Of a stretch of DNA of 64,000 nucleotides, positions 22,748-31,397 are shown piece by piece (the first letter of the stretch is position 1; every line of letters starts with the position of its first letter). The notes beneath the pieces were generated by a model. It saw nothing but the letters and a program-made list of their open reading frames with translations. It made no database searches and was not told where the DNA came from. The stretch lies in assembly GCA_910577405.1 (NCBI GenBank), contig CAJTMG010000007.1, forward strand, positions 1-64,000, given 5' to 3'. This DNA comes from an uncultured Oscillibacter sp. GTDB taxonomy: Bacteria > Bacillota > Clostridia > Oscillospirales > Oscillospiraceae. The position numbers were made by a program, and so were the translations under genes.

Positions 22748-23713
22748 ATGATTATCCTGGATCTTGAGTGGAACCGCAGCTATGACAAAAAACCGTTGGA
22801 TGAGATATTGCAGATCGGCGCGGTGCGGGTGGACCGGCTGGGCGGACCTGTGACGGATACATTCAGTGTTTACATCAAGCCGAGCGTTCATAAAAAATTT
22901 GACCCTGGCGCAAAGTCGCTGCCGGAGCTGCAGGCCTCCAAGGACTCAACGGTGGATTTCTCCACGGCTATGGAGTCCTTCCGGAAATGGTGCGGCCCGG
23001 AACATAGCTTCGGAGCCTGGGGCAGCGGCGACTTCCGGACCTTGGCCCAGAACTGCGGTTACTGGGATCTGCCGGTGCTGGCTATGGGGAAGTTCCTGGA
23101 TATCCAGCGGGCGTTCTCCGAGCAGGTGGGGACAAATCAGCAGGTATCCCTCCATCGGGCGGTAGAATACTGCGGCGTCCCGGACGTGTTCGAGTTTCAT
23201 AACGCCCTCCACGACGCAATGTATACGGCGGTGGTGGCCTCGTACCTGGATACGGAGCACGCCAGTCCGGGAGCGCGGCGGGGGCATCGGAAGAACCTGC
23301 ATTTCTCACGGTACGACTTCGCCCCCCAGCCCCGGCGGAAAATCGGACCCCTGGCCACTGCGGAGGAAATCCTGAACGCCCGCAACAGCCGGAAGCCGGT
23401 CTGTCCGCTTTGCGGCGCTCAGGGGTCTGTCGCCCACTGGTATTACGCCGCCGGGAATCAGGTGACGCCAAGGCAGTATTACGCGGTCTTCTCCTGTCCT
23501 CAGCACGGGCGCTTCCTCTGCCGCCTGACCCTAACGCCTATGGAAAACGGCGAGTGGCAGGGGCGCAGGGCGGTGCCGAGCATCACGCCGGAGCTTGTGC
23601 AGGAGTACGAACAGGCGCTTCGGGGGAAGGTCCACGAATGCAAAGGCCCGGTAAAACGAAAGGGCCGGGGCAGGGCCAAGAGCGGCAAACGAATAGAAGA
23701 AAAGCAGTCCTGA
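22748..23713 (+). CDS. DEDDh-type 3'-5' exonuclease domain protein
   Basis: A 321-residue protein whose N-terminal half is an RNase T/DnaQ-like exonuclease: LDLEWN with Asp5 and Glu7, GAWGSGDFRTL and HNALHDAMYTAVV with the last histidine/aspartate pair. KapD-like and ERI1-like enzymes in this group trim RNA or single-stranded DNA. After residue 200 there is a zinc-finger-like segment (CPLCGAQG...CPQHGRFLC) and a strongly basic tail (KRKGRGRAKSGKR) suited to nucleic acid binding. The fused finger is not part of the core family. The upstream ribosome binding site is weak (GTGAGTGT). Confidence 0.8.
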   Translation: MIILDLEWNRSYDKKPLDEILQIGAVRVDRLGGPVTDTFSVYIKPSVHKKFDPGAKSLPELQASKDSTVDFSTAMESFRKWCGPEHSFGAWGSGDFRTLAQNCGYWDLPVLAMGKFLDIQRAFSEQVGTNQQVSLHRAVEYCGVPDVFEFHNALHDAMYTAVVASYLDTEHASPGARRGHRKNLHFSRYDFAPQPRRKIGPLATAEEILNARNSRKPVCPLCGAQGSVAHWYYAAGNQVTPRQYYAVFSCPQHGRFLCRLTLTPMENGEWQGRRAVPSITPELVQEYEQALRGKVHECKGPVKRKGRGRAKSGKRIEEKQS

Positions 23714-23744
23714 CAGCGCGCCGCTGCCGGGACTGCTTCTTTTT
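23702..23744. terminator. Bidirectional terminator
   Basis: AAGCAGTCC pairs with GGGACTGCTT around a GC-rich loop and is followed by CTTTTT. It overlaps the last codons of the exonuclease gene and lies just after the convergent phosphatase gene. Confidence 0.75.
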
Positions 23745-23747
23745 GCG

Positions 23748-24218
23748 TCAGCGGGTAAGGCGGCCTTCCTGTTCCAGGGTTTTTAACAGGCCCTCGCAGC
23801 CCTTCAGCACATCCCGCCAGGTCGCGTCGAAATCGCCGGTGTACCAGGGATCGGCGACCTCACGGGACGAACCCGCGAAGCTCATCAAAAGGCGCAGCTT
23901 CCCCAGAGGGTCGCCGCCGCAGATACGCTCCATGTTCCGCAGATTGGCCCTGTCCATCCCAATCAGCAGATCCCAGGTCTTATAATCGGCCCGGCGGAGC
24001 TGACGGGCGGTCTTGCCGTCGCAGCGGATGCCGTGTTCTGCCAGCTTATTCCTTGCGGGCTGGTAGACAGAGCAGCCGATCTCTTCCGTGCTGGTGGCCG
24101 CGGACTCAATATGAAATTGCTCCGCCAGTCCCGCCTTCTGAACCAAATCCTTCATTACAAATTCCGCCATGGGACTGCGGCAGATATTGCCATGACAGAC
24201 AAACAGCAGTTTTATCAT
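23748..24218 (-). CDS. Low-molecular-weight protein-tyrosine phosphatase
   Basis: A 156-residue phosphatase with the P-loop CHGNICRSPMAE (nucleophile Cys at about 8, Arg at 14), and DPWYTGDF carrying the general-acid aspartate. It removes phosphate from tyrosine (or arginine) residues in proteins. The start at 24218 has GGGAGG 5 bases upstream; an earlier in-frame ATG at 24236 does not. It stands alone between convergent and divergent genes with no polysaccharide cluster nearby. Confidence 0.92.
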   Translation of the reverse strand: MIKLLFVCHGNICRSPMAEFVMKDLVQKAGLAEQFHIESAATSTEEIGCSVYQPARNKLAEHGIRCDGKTARQLRRADYKTWDLLIGMDRANLRNMERICGGDPLGKLRLLMSFAGSSREVADPWYTGDFDATWRDVLKGCEGLLKTLEQEGRLTR

Positions 24219-24372
24219 ATGAAACCTCCCGGACAATCAGAAATAGGTGCAGCAGGAACAGTATACCAGACCGAGGGAAAATAATCCAGAGGGTTTTGTA
24301 CTGCCTTTTTCTGCCGGGAAGAGATAAACCGCAAAAAGCTGCTTGCAATTTGGAAACAGCCCTGATATATTT

Positions 24373-24500
24373 GGATGATGAGGAATCAGGGCGTTCTACG
24401 GAACCGGATGACTCCTGATTTCTCGTTATTGCGGCGGTGAGGAATGAGGAATTTTTGCAGAGCCAGATAATTCCCAGCTCCTCATTCCTGATTCCTGACT
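24373..24500. repeat. Dispersed intergenic repeat, copy B
   Basis: GAGGAATGAGGAATT faces CCTCATTCCTGATTCCTGA, and AGGAATCAGG faces ACTCCTGATTTC, giving two nested fold-back segments. It is related to copy A at 14395 and ends 9 bases before the malic enzyme ribosome binding site. Confidence 0.5.
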
Positions 24501-24519
24501 GTAACGGAGGAGAACGACA

Positions 24520-25692
24520 ATGGATTATGCAAAGGAATCCCTGCGGCTTCATGAGGCGTGGAAGGGAAAGATTGAGGTAGTGGCCACGGTGCCGGTAGCC
24601 AGCAAGGACGACCTGAGCCTTGCATATACGCCGGGCGTGGCGCAGCCCTGCCTGGAGATTCAGAAGGACCCCGGGAAGAGCTACGAGCTGACGCGGCGGC
24701 ATAATCTGTGCGCTGTGATTACGGACGGCTCCGCGGTACTGGGTCTGGGCGACATCGGGCCGGAGGCGGGGATGCCGGTGATGGAGGGCAAGTGCGTGCT
24801 CTTCAAGGCGTTCGGGGATGTGGACGCGTTCCCCCTCTGCGTGAAGACCCACGACGTGGACGAATTTGTAAACGCAGTCTGGCTGATGTCCGGGTCCTTC
24901 GGCGGGATCAACCTGGAGGATATTTCCGCGCCCCGCTGCTTTGAAATTGAACGGAAATTGAAGGAAAAGTGCGACATTCCGATTTTCCACGACGATCAGC
25001 ATGGCACGGCCATTATCACCCTGGCAGGACTGACCAATGCCCTGAAAGTGGTGGGAAAGAAGAAGGAAGAGGTCCGGGTAGTGACTTCCGGAGCGGGGGC
25101 GGCGGCGATTTCGATTGTAAAACTGCTGCTCTCCGCCGGGTACAGGCATATCACCATGTGCGACCGGAAAGGGGCCATATACGCGGGCCGTGAAGGTCTG
25201 AACTGGATCAAGGAAGAGATGGCGCGGGTGACGAATCTGGAGAAGAAGCCCGGTTCTTTGGCGGACGCTCTGGCCGGGGCGGACGTATTCATCGGCGTAT
25301 CGGCTCCCGGCACGGTGACCACGGAGATGGTGCGCAGCATGAACAGGGACGCCATTGTCTTTGCCTGCGCGAATCCCACGCCGGAAATTTTCCCCGATGA
25401 CGCAAAGGCAGGCGGCGCGGCGGTGGTGTCCACAGGCCGGAGCGATTACCCAAACCAGATCAATAATGTGCTGGCCTTTCCGGGAGTCTTCCGGGGGACC
25501 TTCGACGTGCGGGCCAGCGATATCAACGAGGAAATGAAGATGGCGGCTGCCCGGGCCCTGGCGGAGCTGATTCCGGACGGGGAGCTGAGCGCGGAGTATA
25601 TCATTCCCAAGGCGTTTGACAAGCGCGTAGGCCCCGCGGTGGCAAAAGCAGTAGCGGAAGCGGCAAGGGCGTCGGGCGTGGCGCGGCTGTAA
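24520..25692 (+). CDS. NAD(P)-dependent malic enzyme
   Basis: A 390-residue short-form malic enzyme that converts malate to pyruvate and CO2. The catalytic tyrosine region LAYTPGVAQPC, the general-base lysine in GKCVLFKAFGDVDAFPLC, the metal site FHDDQHGTA and the dinucleotide motif SGAGAAAISI are all intact. Length matches single-domain bacterial enzymes without the phosphotransacetylase extension. AACGGAGGAG precedes the ATG. Single gene with its own terminator, probably supplying pyruvate and NAD(P)H in fermentation. Confidence 0.94.
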   Translation: MDYAKESLRLHEAWKGKIEVVATVPVASKDDLSLAYTPGVAQPCLEIQKDPGKSYELTRRHNLCAVITDGSAVLGLGDIGPEAGMPVMEGKCVLFKAFGDVDAFPLCVKTHDVDEFVNAVWLMSGSFGGINLEDISAPRCFEIERKLKEKCDIPIFHDDQHGTAIITLAGLTNALKVVGKKKEEVRVVTSGAGAAAISIVKLLLSAGYRHITMCDRKGAIYAGREGLNWIKEEMARVTNLEKKPGSLADALAGADVFIGVSAPGTVTTEMVRSMNRDAIVFACANPTPEIFPDDAKAGGAAVVSTGRSDYPNQINNVLAFPGVFRGTFDVRASDINEEMKMAAARALAELIPDGELSAEYIIPKAFDKRVGPAVAKAVAEAARASGVARL

Positions 25693-25701
25693 AAAAGATG
25701 G

Positions 25702-25745
25702 GACCGTGCCTTCTGCCTCAGGCGGCGGGTACGGTCTTTTTCCTC
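25702..25745 (+). terminator. Terminator after malic enzyme
   Basis: GACCGTGCC pairs with GGGTACGGTC, followed by TTTTTCC. Confidence 0.8.
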
Positions 25746-25976
25746 TCTTTTACCGTTTGTGTTGATCGTTGCCTATATTTTTTTATCTCCAAAATGACTG
25801 AATGGGCCGGTACCTATGATGGATAACCGCCCAATAACCTGTCTGCTTCAAGTGTATGTGATCTGTACCTGAATGCAGTTTCGTGATTTTTATATGTGGA
25901 TTGTGAAAAACGACTGGAATTGACCTGGAGAAACTCTGTAGAAATTGTGCGAAAGTGAGAAAGGAACCTGGCGTGC
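25746..25976. other. Intergenic stretch without visible genes
   Basis: About 230 bases between the malic enzyme terminator and the trpB promoter. No reading frame, repeat or RNA fold stands out. Confidence 0.4.
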
Positions 25977-26005
25977 TTGACAAGCGGCGGCGGGAAAGGT
26001 ATACT
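25977..26005 (+). promoter_or_regulatory. Promoter of the T-box/trpB unit
   Basis: TTGACA (25977-25982) and TATACT (26000-26005) with a 17-base spacer, a near-consensus sigma-A promoter feeding the T-box leader. Confidence 0.75.
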
Positions 26006-26011
26006 GTACTT

Positions 26012-26315
26012 AAATTCATAGCATTAAACCGATGAAGTGGAAGAGTAGGCAGAGCAGGGACCTTCAAGAGAGCCGCCGGCGGTGGGATGGCGGCAGGAAC
26101 AGCTTTGCGGAATGGACCACAGAGGGCGGGCTGAACGGTTTGACCCAGTAAGCGCCGACGGGCTTTTCCCCCGTTACCAAGGAAAGGCGTGTGACGGCAC
26201 GTCGCTGAGAGGACAGGACAGCCTGTCAATTTGGGTGGCACCGCAGGAGTTGCAAGACTTTTGTCCCAAAGAAGCTCAAGAAGGGTTTCTGATTTGGGAT
26301 GGAGGTCTTTTTTTG
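26012..26315 (+). promoter_or_regulatory. T-box riboswitch, tryptophan-specific
   Basis: A leader of about 300 bases with the marks of a T-box: a stem I beginning near 26035, a specifier segment GCGGAATGGACCAC whose TGG codon (26113-26115) reads tryptophan, the conserved T-box sequence GGGTGGCACCGC (26233-26244), and a terminator whose arms are AGACTTTTGTCCCAAA (from 26256) and TTTGGGATGGAGGTCT followed by seven T. The bulge TGGC would pair with a GCCA tRNA end, and tryptophan tRNA normally has G before CCA, so both contacts agree. Uncharged tRNA-Trp would prevent termination and switch on the trpB-like gene. Confidence 0.92.
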
Positions 26316-26360
26316 ACGCCTGATCCCGTAGGAAACCCCATTTCTGAAAGGAGAACAGCC

Positions 26361-27737
26361 ATGACCACCGAGAAGATTCCCTACAAGATTTATCTGTCCG
26401 AAGAAGAGATGCCCCAGGCTTGGTACAACGTCCGGGCGGATATGAAGAACAAGCCCGCGCCCCTGCTGAACCCCGGTACCGGCGCGCCCATGAGCTTTGA
26501 GGACCTGCGGCCGGTATTCTGTGACGAGCTGGTGCGGCAGGAACTGGACAATGACAGCCAGGAAATTCCCATTCCTCAGGTGATCCGGGATTTCTACAAG
26601 ATGTACCGCCCCGCTCCCCTGGTCCGCGCCTACTGCCTGGAGGAGAAATTGCAGACCCCGGCGAAGATTTACTATAAATTTGAGGGCAACAACACCTCCG
26701 GCTCCCACAAGCTGAACAGCGCCATTGCACAGGCATATTACGCAAAGCAGCAGGGCTTGACGGGCGTGACCACGGAGACAGGCGCAGGACAGTGGGGCAC
26801 GGCGCTCAGCATGGCCTGTTCCTATCTGGGCCTGGACTGCAAGGTCTATATGGTGAAGGTCAGCTACGAGCAGAAGCCCTTCCGCCGGGAGGTCATGCGG
26901 ACTTACGGCGCGTCTGTGACCCCCAGCCCGTCCATGGAAACGGAAGTGGGCCGGAAGATTCTTGCGGAGCATCCCGGCACCTCGGGTTCTCTGGGCTGCG
27001 CGATTTCCGAGGCGGTAGAAGCAGCGTCGGCCAATCCTGGTTACCGCTATGTCCTGGGCAGCGTGCTGAATCAGGTGCTGCTGCATCAGTCCATCATCGG
27101 GCTTGAGACGAAAGCCGCGCTGGACAAATACAACATCGTGCCGGATATCATCATTGGCTGTGCAGGCGGCGGCAGCAATCTGGGCGGTCTGATCTCCCCG
27201 TTTATGGGCGAGAAGCTCCGGGGCGAGAAGGATTACCGGATCATAGCCGTAGAACCCGCGTCCTGCCCCAGCTTCACCCGCGGGACCTTTGCCTATGACT
27301 TCTGTGACACCGGTATGGTCTGTCCCCTGGCGAAGATGTACACCCTGGGCAGCGGCTTCATCCCGTCGGCGAACCACGCGGGGGGCCTGCGGTATCACGG
27401 CATGAGCCCGGTTCTGAGCCAGCTCTATCACGACGGCTATATGGAAGCGGTGTCGGTAGAGCAGACAAGGGTTTTCGAGGCCGCGGAGGAATTTGCCAGA
27501 GTGGAAGGCATCCTGCCGGCGCCGGAGAGCAGCCACGCGATCCGGGCGGCCATTGACGAGGCCATGAAGTGCAAAGAGACGGGGGAGGAAAAGACCATCG
27601 TCTTCGGACTCACCGGCACGGGGTACTTTGACATGGTGGCCTATGAGAAGTTCCACAACGGCGAGATGACGGACTACGTGCCCAGCGACGAGGAGCTTCA
27701 GGCCAGCTTTGCGAAGCTCCCCAAGGTCCCCGGCTGA
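26361..27737 (+). CDS. trpB: TrpB2-type tryptophan synthase beta-like protein
   Basis: A 458-residue PLP enzyme. NNTSGSHKLNSA holds the cofactor lysine (Lys117), ETGAGQWGTA contains the catalytic glutamate, and GCAGGGSNLGG is the phosphate-binding loop. The long N-terminus and lack of the alpha-subunit contact pattern mark it as TrpB2, the stand-alone class that makes tryptophan from indole and serine (or phosphoserine). AAAGGAG precedes the ATG. It is the only gene behind a Trp T-box here and no trpA or other trp genes are in the window, so it may serve indole salvage. Confidence 0.92.
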   Translation: MTTEKIPYKIYLSEEEMPQAWYNVRADMKNKPAPLLNPGTGAPMSFEDLRPVFCDELVRQELDNDSQEIPIPQVIRDFYKMYRPAPLVRAYCLEEKLQTPAKIYYKFEGNNTSGSHKLNSAIAQAYYAKQQGLTGVTTETGAGQWGTALSMACSYLGLDCKVYMVKVSYEQKPFRREVMRTYGASVTPSPSMETEVGRKILAEHPGTSGSLGCAISEAVEAASANPGYRYVLGSVLNQVLLHQSIIGLETKAALDKYNIVPDIIIGCAGGGSNLGGLISPFMGEKLRGEKDYRIIAVEPASCPSFTRGTFAYDFCDTGMVCPLAKMYTLGSGFIPSANHAGGLRYHGMSPVLSQLYHDGYMEAVSVEQTRVFEAAEEFARVEGILPAPESSHAIRAAIDEAMKCKETGEEKTIVFGLTGTGYFDMVAYEKFHNGEMTDYVPSDEELQASFAKLPKVPG

Positions 27738-27752
27738 GCGTAAAATAAACAG

Positions 27753-27799
27753 AACACAGAACGGAAGGATGCGGGTGCGTTTTTCCGTTCTGTGTTTTT
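27753..27799 (+). terminator. Terminator after trpB
   Basis: ACACAGAACGGAA pairs with TTCCGTTCTGTGT and is followed by TTTTT, a long and strong stem. Confidence 0.88.
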
Positions 27800-27810
27800 C
27801 TGCGAAGCGG

Positions 27811-27839
27811 TTGTGAAAAGGGGGATAACATGGTATAAT
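27811..27839 (+). promoter_or_regulatory. Promoter of the polA operon
   Basis: TTGTGA (27811-27816) and TATAAT (27834-27839) with a 17-base spacer, 34 bases before the polA start. Confidence 0.65.
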
Positions 27840-27873
27840 TCCCACTGAATGACAAAGACAGGGGGACAAGCAA

Positions 27874-30540
27874 ATGAAACTGATGGTAATCGACGGCAAC
27901 AGCATCATTAACCGCGCGTACTACGGCATACGGCCCTTGAGCACAAAAGACGGCCTGTACACCCACGCGGTCTATGGCTTTCTGATGACGCTGCTGCGGC
28001 TTCTGGGGGAGGAATCGCCGGACGCCCTCTGCGTGACCTTCGACGTACACGCGCCCACGTTCCGGCACAAGGCTGACCCGGCGTACAAGGCAACCCGGAA
28101 GCCCATGCCGGAAGAGCTTCGGATGCAGATGCCGGTAATGAAAGACGTGCTGGACGCGCTGAACATCCCACGTTACGAGCTGGCCGGCTGGGAGGCGGAC
28201 GATCTGCTGGGCACCATCTCCCGGAAGTGCGAGGCGGCGGGCTGGGAGTGCGTGGTGGTCACCGGGGACAAGGACAGTCTCCAGCTCATCACGGGCCAGA
28301 CGAAAGTCAAGCTGGCAGTCACCCGGATGGGCCAGACCACCACCACGGATTATACCCCGGAGGCGTTCCGGGAGAAATACGGCTTCGCGCCCATTCATAT
28401 GATAGACCTGAAAGCCCTCATGGGGGACAGCTCCGACAACATCCCCGGCGTAAAGGGTGTAGGAGAAAAGACGGCTATGGGGCTTGTGCAGATGTACGGC
28501 TCGATTGACCAGCTCTATGCCCGGATGCCGGAAATCCAGACCGCGCCGGAGGTCCCCGCAAAGCCCAGCGTGATCAAAAAGCTGACGGAAGGAGAACCGG
28601 ACGCCCGTCAATCCCGCTGGCTGGCCACGATCGTCACAGACGCGCCCTTGGAATTCCGCCCGGAGGACAATCTGCGGAAGGAACCGGGGCCGGACGCCTA
28701 CCCGCTGTTTCTGCGTCTGGAATTCACAAAGCTGATCGAAAAATTTGGCCTGACTGCGGGAAAGGCGGTTTTGGCGGCGGAAAAGCCCTCTGTCCGGATT
28801 ACAACAGAAAAGCTGACGGACCCGGGACGAAGCGAAGAACTCCTGGCCCTCTGGCGGAACGCGGACCATGTGTCGGTGCTGATGCTGCCGGACCTGCGGG
28901 GCGGGGCGGTGACGTGTCCGGACGGCGAGGGGGCGGTACTTACGGCGCTTTTGCTGTTCGGGGATTACCAGGGCGATTGGAATGGTCTGCTGACGGAGCT
29001 GTTCGGGCCGGAGATCCGGAAGGTCTCCCACAATGTAAAGGATTTGACGCGGCTGTTATTGGCGGGGGGGCTTCCGGCGGAGGGCTTTGTGTTTGATACC
29101 GCCCTTGCCGCCTACCTGCTGGACGCCACTGCCGGGAGCTATGACCTGGAACGCCTGAACGTCATTTATTTCAACGAAGAACTGCCCAAGCCCCTCTATC
29201 TGGACCCGGAAGCCTTTTCCCTTCTGGGCGACGTGAAATCTGCGGAAGAAGCCCTGGTCAGTCACGGGGCGGCGGTGGATGCCCTCTATGGCCTGCTGTC
29301 CGCGAAGCTGGAGGCCCTGGAGATGCGCCCCCTGTACGACAGCGCGGAACTGCCTCTCTGCCGGGTGCTGGCAGAAATGGAGCTGGCAGGCTGTCAGGTG
29401 GACGCGCGGGCATTGACGGACTTTGGGGAGATGCTGTCGGAGCGGATGCAGGAGCGGGAAAAGACGGTCCACAAGCTGGCGGGGGAGGCGTTCAATATCA
29501 ACTCTCCCAAGCAGTTAGGGGAAATCCTCTTTGGAAAGCTGGGCCTGCCCCACGGAAAGAAGACAAAAACCGGCTGGTCCACCAATGCCGATGTTCTGGA
29601 AAAGCTGCGGGCGGAACCGATTGTGGACGGGGTGCTGGAATACCGTCAGTTCTCGAAGCTGAAAAGCACCTACACCGACGGTCTTTTGAAGGCCATGGAC
29701 CCTGACGGGAGAGTCCGGACCACGTTCCAGATGACGGTGACGGCCACGGGACGCCTGAGTTCCACGGAGCCAAATTTGCAGAACATCCCCACCCGGACGG
29801 ACCTGGGCAGCGAATTCCGCCGGATGTTCACCGCGTCGGAGGGCTGCGTGCTGGTGGACGCGGATTATTCACAGATTGAACTGCGTCTTCTGGCCCACAT
29901 CGCGGAGGACGAAGCCATGCGGGAGGCGTTCCTGGCAGGGGGCGACTTCCACGCCGAGACTGCCGCGAAAGTCTTCCACGTGGCCCGGGAGGACGTGACC
30001 CACGATATGCGGAGGAGCGCCAAGGCGGTGAATTTCGGCATTGTCTACGGCATTTCGGCATTCTCGCTGAGTCAGGACATCGGCGTAAGCGTTTCAGAAG
30101 CGAAAGAATATATGGAGGCCTATTTCTCCACCTTCCCCGGGGTCCGGCGCTATATGGACGCGGTGGTGCAAAAGGCGAAACAGAATGGCTATGTGGAAAC
30201 CTTCCTGCATCGCCGCCGGGACCTGCCGGAGCTTGCGTCGTCCAACCGGAATTTGCAGGCGTTCGGGGAACGGGTCGCGCTGAATATGCCGGTACAGGGG
30301 GCGGCGGCGGACGTGATGAAACTGGCTATGGTAAAGGTCCGGGACCGTCTGGTGAAGGAAGGACTTGCGGCGAGGCTGGTTTTGCAGGTACACGACGAGC
30401 TGATCGTAGAGTGCCCGGAAGCCGAAGCGGAAACCGTGGCAAAGCTGTTGGAGGAAGAGATGGAGCAGGTAGTGAGCCTTTCCGTCCCCCTGACCGCCGA
30501 GGCCCACTGGGGAAAGAACTGGCTGGAGGCAAAGGGCTGA
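27874..30540 (+). CDS. polA: DNA polymerase I
   Basis: An 888-residue repair and lagging-strand polymerase. The N-terminal 5'-3' exonuclease (about 1-290) is complete: VIDGNS, DDLLGT, TGDKDSLQL, GDSSDNIPGV. The middle domain (about 300-480) keeps the fold but has lost the DxE metal motif of a proofreading exonuclease (SVLMLPDLRGG at its place), as in other Firmicutes. The polymerase domain has motif A DADYSQIELRLLAH, motif B RRSAKAVNFGIVYG and motif C VHDELIVE. AGGGGGAC precedes the ATG. It is first in a run of seven co-oriented genes. Confidence 0.97.
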   Translation: MKLMVIDGNSIINRAYYGIRPLSTKDGLYTHAVYGFLMTLLRLLGEESPDALCVTFDVHAPTFRHKADPAYKATRKPMPEELRMQMPVMKDVLDALNIPRYELAGWEADDLLGTISRKCEAAGWECVVVTGDKDSLQLITGQTKVKLAVTRMGQTTTTDYTPEAFREKYGFAPIHMIDLKALMGDSSDNIPGVKGVGEKTAMGLVQMYGSIDQLYARMPEIQTAPEVPAKPSVIKKLTEGEPDARQSRWLATIVTDAPLEFRPEDNLRKEPGPDAYPLFLRLEFTKLIEKFGLTAGKAVLAAEKPSVRITTEKLTDPGRSEELLALWRNADHVSVLMLPDLRGGAVTCPDGEGAVLTALLLFGDYQGDWNGLLTELFGPEIRKVSHNVKDLTRLLLAGGLPAEGFVFDTALAAYLLDATAGSYDLERLNVIYFNEELPKPLYLDPEAFSLLGDVKSAEEALVSHGAAVDALYGLLSAKLEALEMRPLYDSAELPLCRVLAEMELAGCQVDARALTDFGEMLSERMQEREKTVHKLAGEAFNINSPKQLGEILFGKLGLPHGKKTKTGWSTNADVLEKLRAEPIVDGVLEYRQFSKLKSTYTDGLLKAMDPDGRVRTTFQMTVTATGRLSSTEPNLQNIPTRTDLGSEFRRMFTASEGCVLVDADYSQIELRLLAHIAEDEAMREAFLAGGDFHAETAAKVFHVAREDVTHDMRRSAKAVNFGIVYGISAFSLSQDIGVSVSEAKEYMEAYFSTFPGVRRYMDAVVQKAKQNGYVETFLHRRRDLPELASSNRNLQAFGERVALNMPVQGAAADVMKLAMVKVRDRLVKEGLAARLVLQVHDELIVECPEAEAETVAKLLEEEMEQVVSLSVPLTAEAHWGKNWLEAKG

Positions 30541-30542
30541 AC

Positions 30543-31397
30543 ATGAAACGTCTGATAGTGCTGTTGGGCGTGGCGGGTGTGTCATTCTCGGCAATTCTGG
30601 TCCGATGGTCTACGGCGCCATCCCTGGTGCTGGTATTTTACCGGGTGCTGTTTGCGTCCATACTGCTGGGACCGCTGGCTTGGGTACATCGTGAGGAGTT
30701 CCGTACTCTGGAGACGCGGGAATTCTGGTTGAGCTTAATCAGCGGGGCGTTTCTGGGGGTGCATTTCGCCTGCTATTTTGAAGCCCTCCGCTGGACTTCC
30801 ATTGCTGCCGCGGTGGTGCTGGTGGACACGGAGGTTTTGTTTGTGGCGCTGGCGTCTGTGCTGATTTTTCGGAAACGGCTTGGCGGGCGGGCATGGCTGG
30901 CGGTACTGCTGGCCTTTGGCGGAAGCGTCATTGTGGCGATGTCGGGCAGTTCTTCGGCGGTGGACGCTCTCCGGGGGAATCTGCTGGCTCTGGCGGGGTC
31001 GCTGTGCATGGCGGTCTATACAATGCTGGGTTCCGTCTGCCGGAAGCGCATGAGCACCACGGTTTACACGCTGCTGGTCTATCTGACGGCGGCGGTAACG
31101 ATTCTGGCGGCGGCCCTGCTGAACGGCACGGCGGTCATCGGCTGGAGTCACGTCAATCTGCTGACGGCTTTGGGCATGGCGGTATTCTGCACGCTTCTGG
31201 GACACAGTATTTTCAGTTGGGGATTGAAGTATCTGCCCCCGGCCTTTATTTCCACCGCCTGTTTATTGGAGCCGGTACTGGCGTCGGTCTGGGGTCTGCT
31301 GCTGTTTCGTGAACGCCCTGGCCTGCAAGTGATGCTGGGCGGCGCGCTGATTCTTCTGGGCATAGGGCTGTACAGCCGGGAGGAAGAGCAGAGATGA
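30543..31397 (+). CDS. DMT-superfamily (EamA) transporter
   Basis: A 284-residue membrane protein with ten predicted helices in two EamA repeats; the end of each repeat is visible in LVDTEVLFVALASVLIFRKRLGGR and CLLEPVLASVWGLLLFRERPG (quoted in shorter form as LASVLIFRKRLGG and WGLLLFRERPG). These proteins export amino acids or other metabolites. The substrate is unknown. It starts 2 bases after polA and its stop overlaps the next gene by 4 bases. Confidence 0.87.
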   Translation: MKRLIVLLGVAGVSFSAILVRWSTAPSLVLVFYRVLFASILLGPLAWVHREEFRTLETREFWLSLISGAFLGVHFACYFEALRWTSIAAAVVLVDTEVLFVALASVLIFRKRLGGRAWLAVLLAFGGSVIVAMSGSSSAVDALRGNLLALAGSLCMAVYTMLGSVCRKRMSTTVYTLLVYLTAAVTILAAALLNGTAVIGWSHVNLLTALGMAVFCTLLGHSIFSWGLKYLPPAFISTACLLEPVLASVWGLLLFRERPGLQVMLGGALILLGIGLYSREEEQR

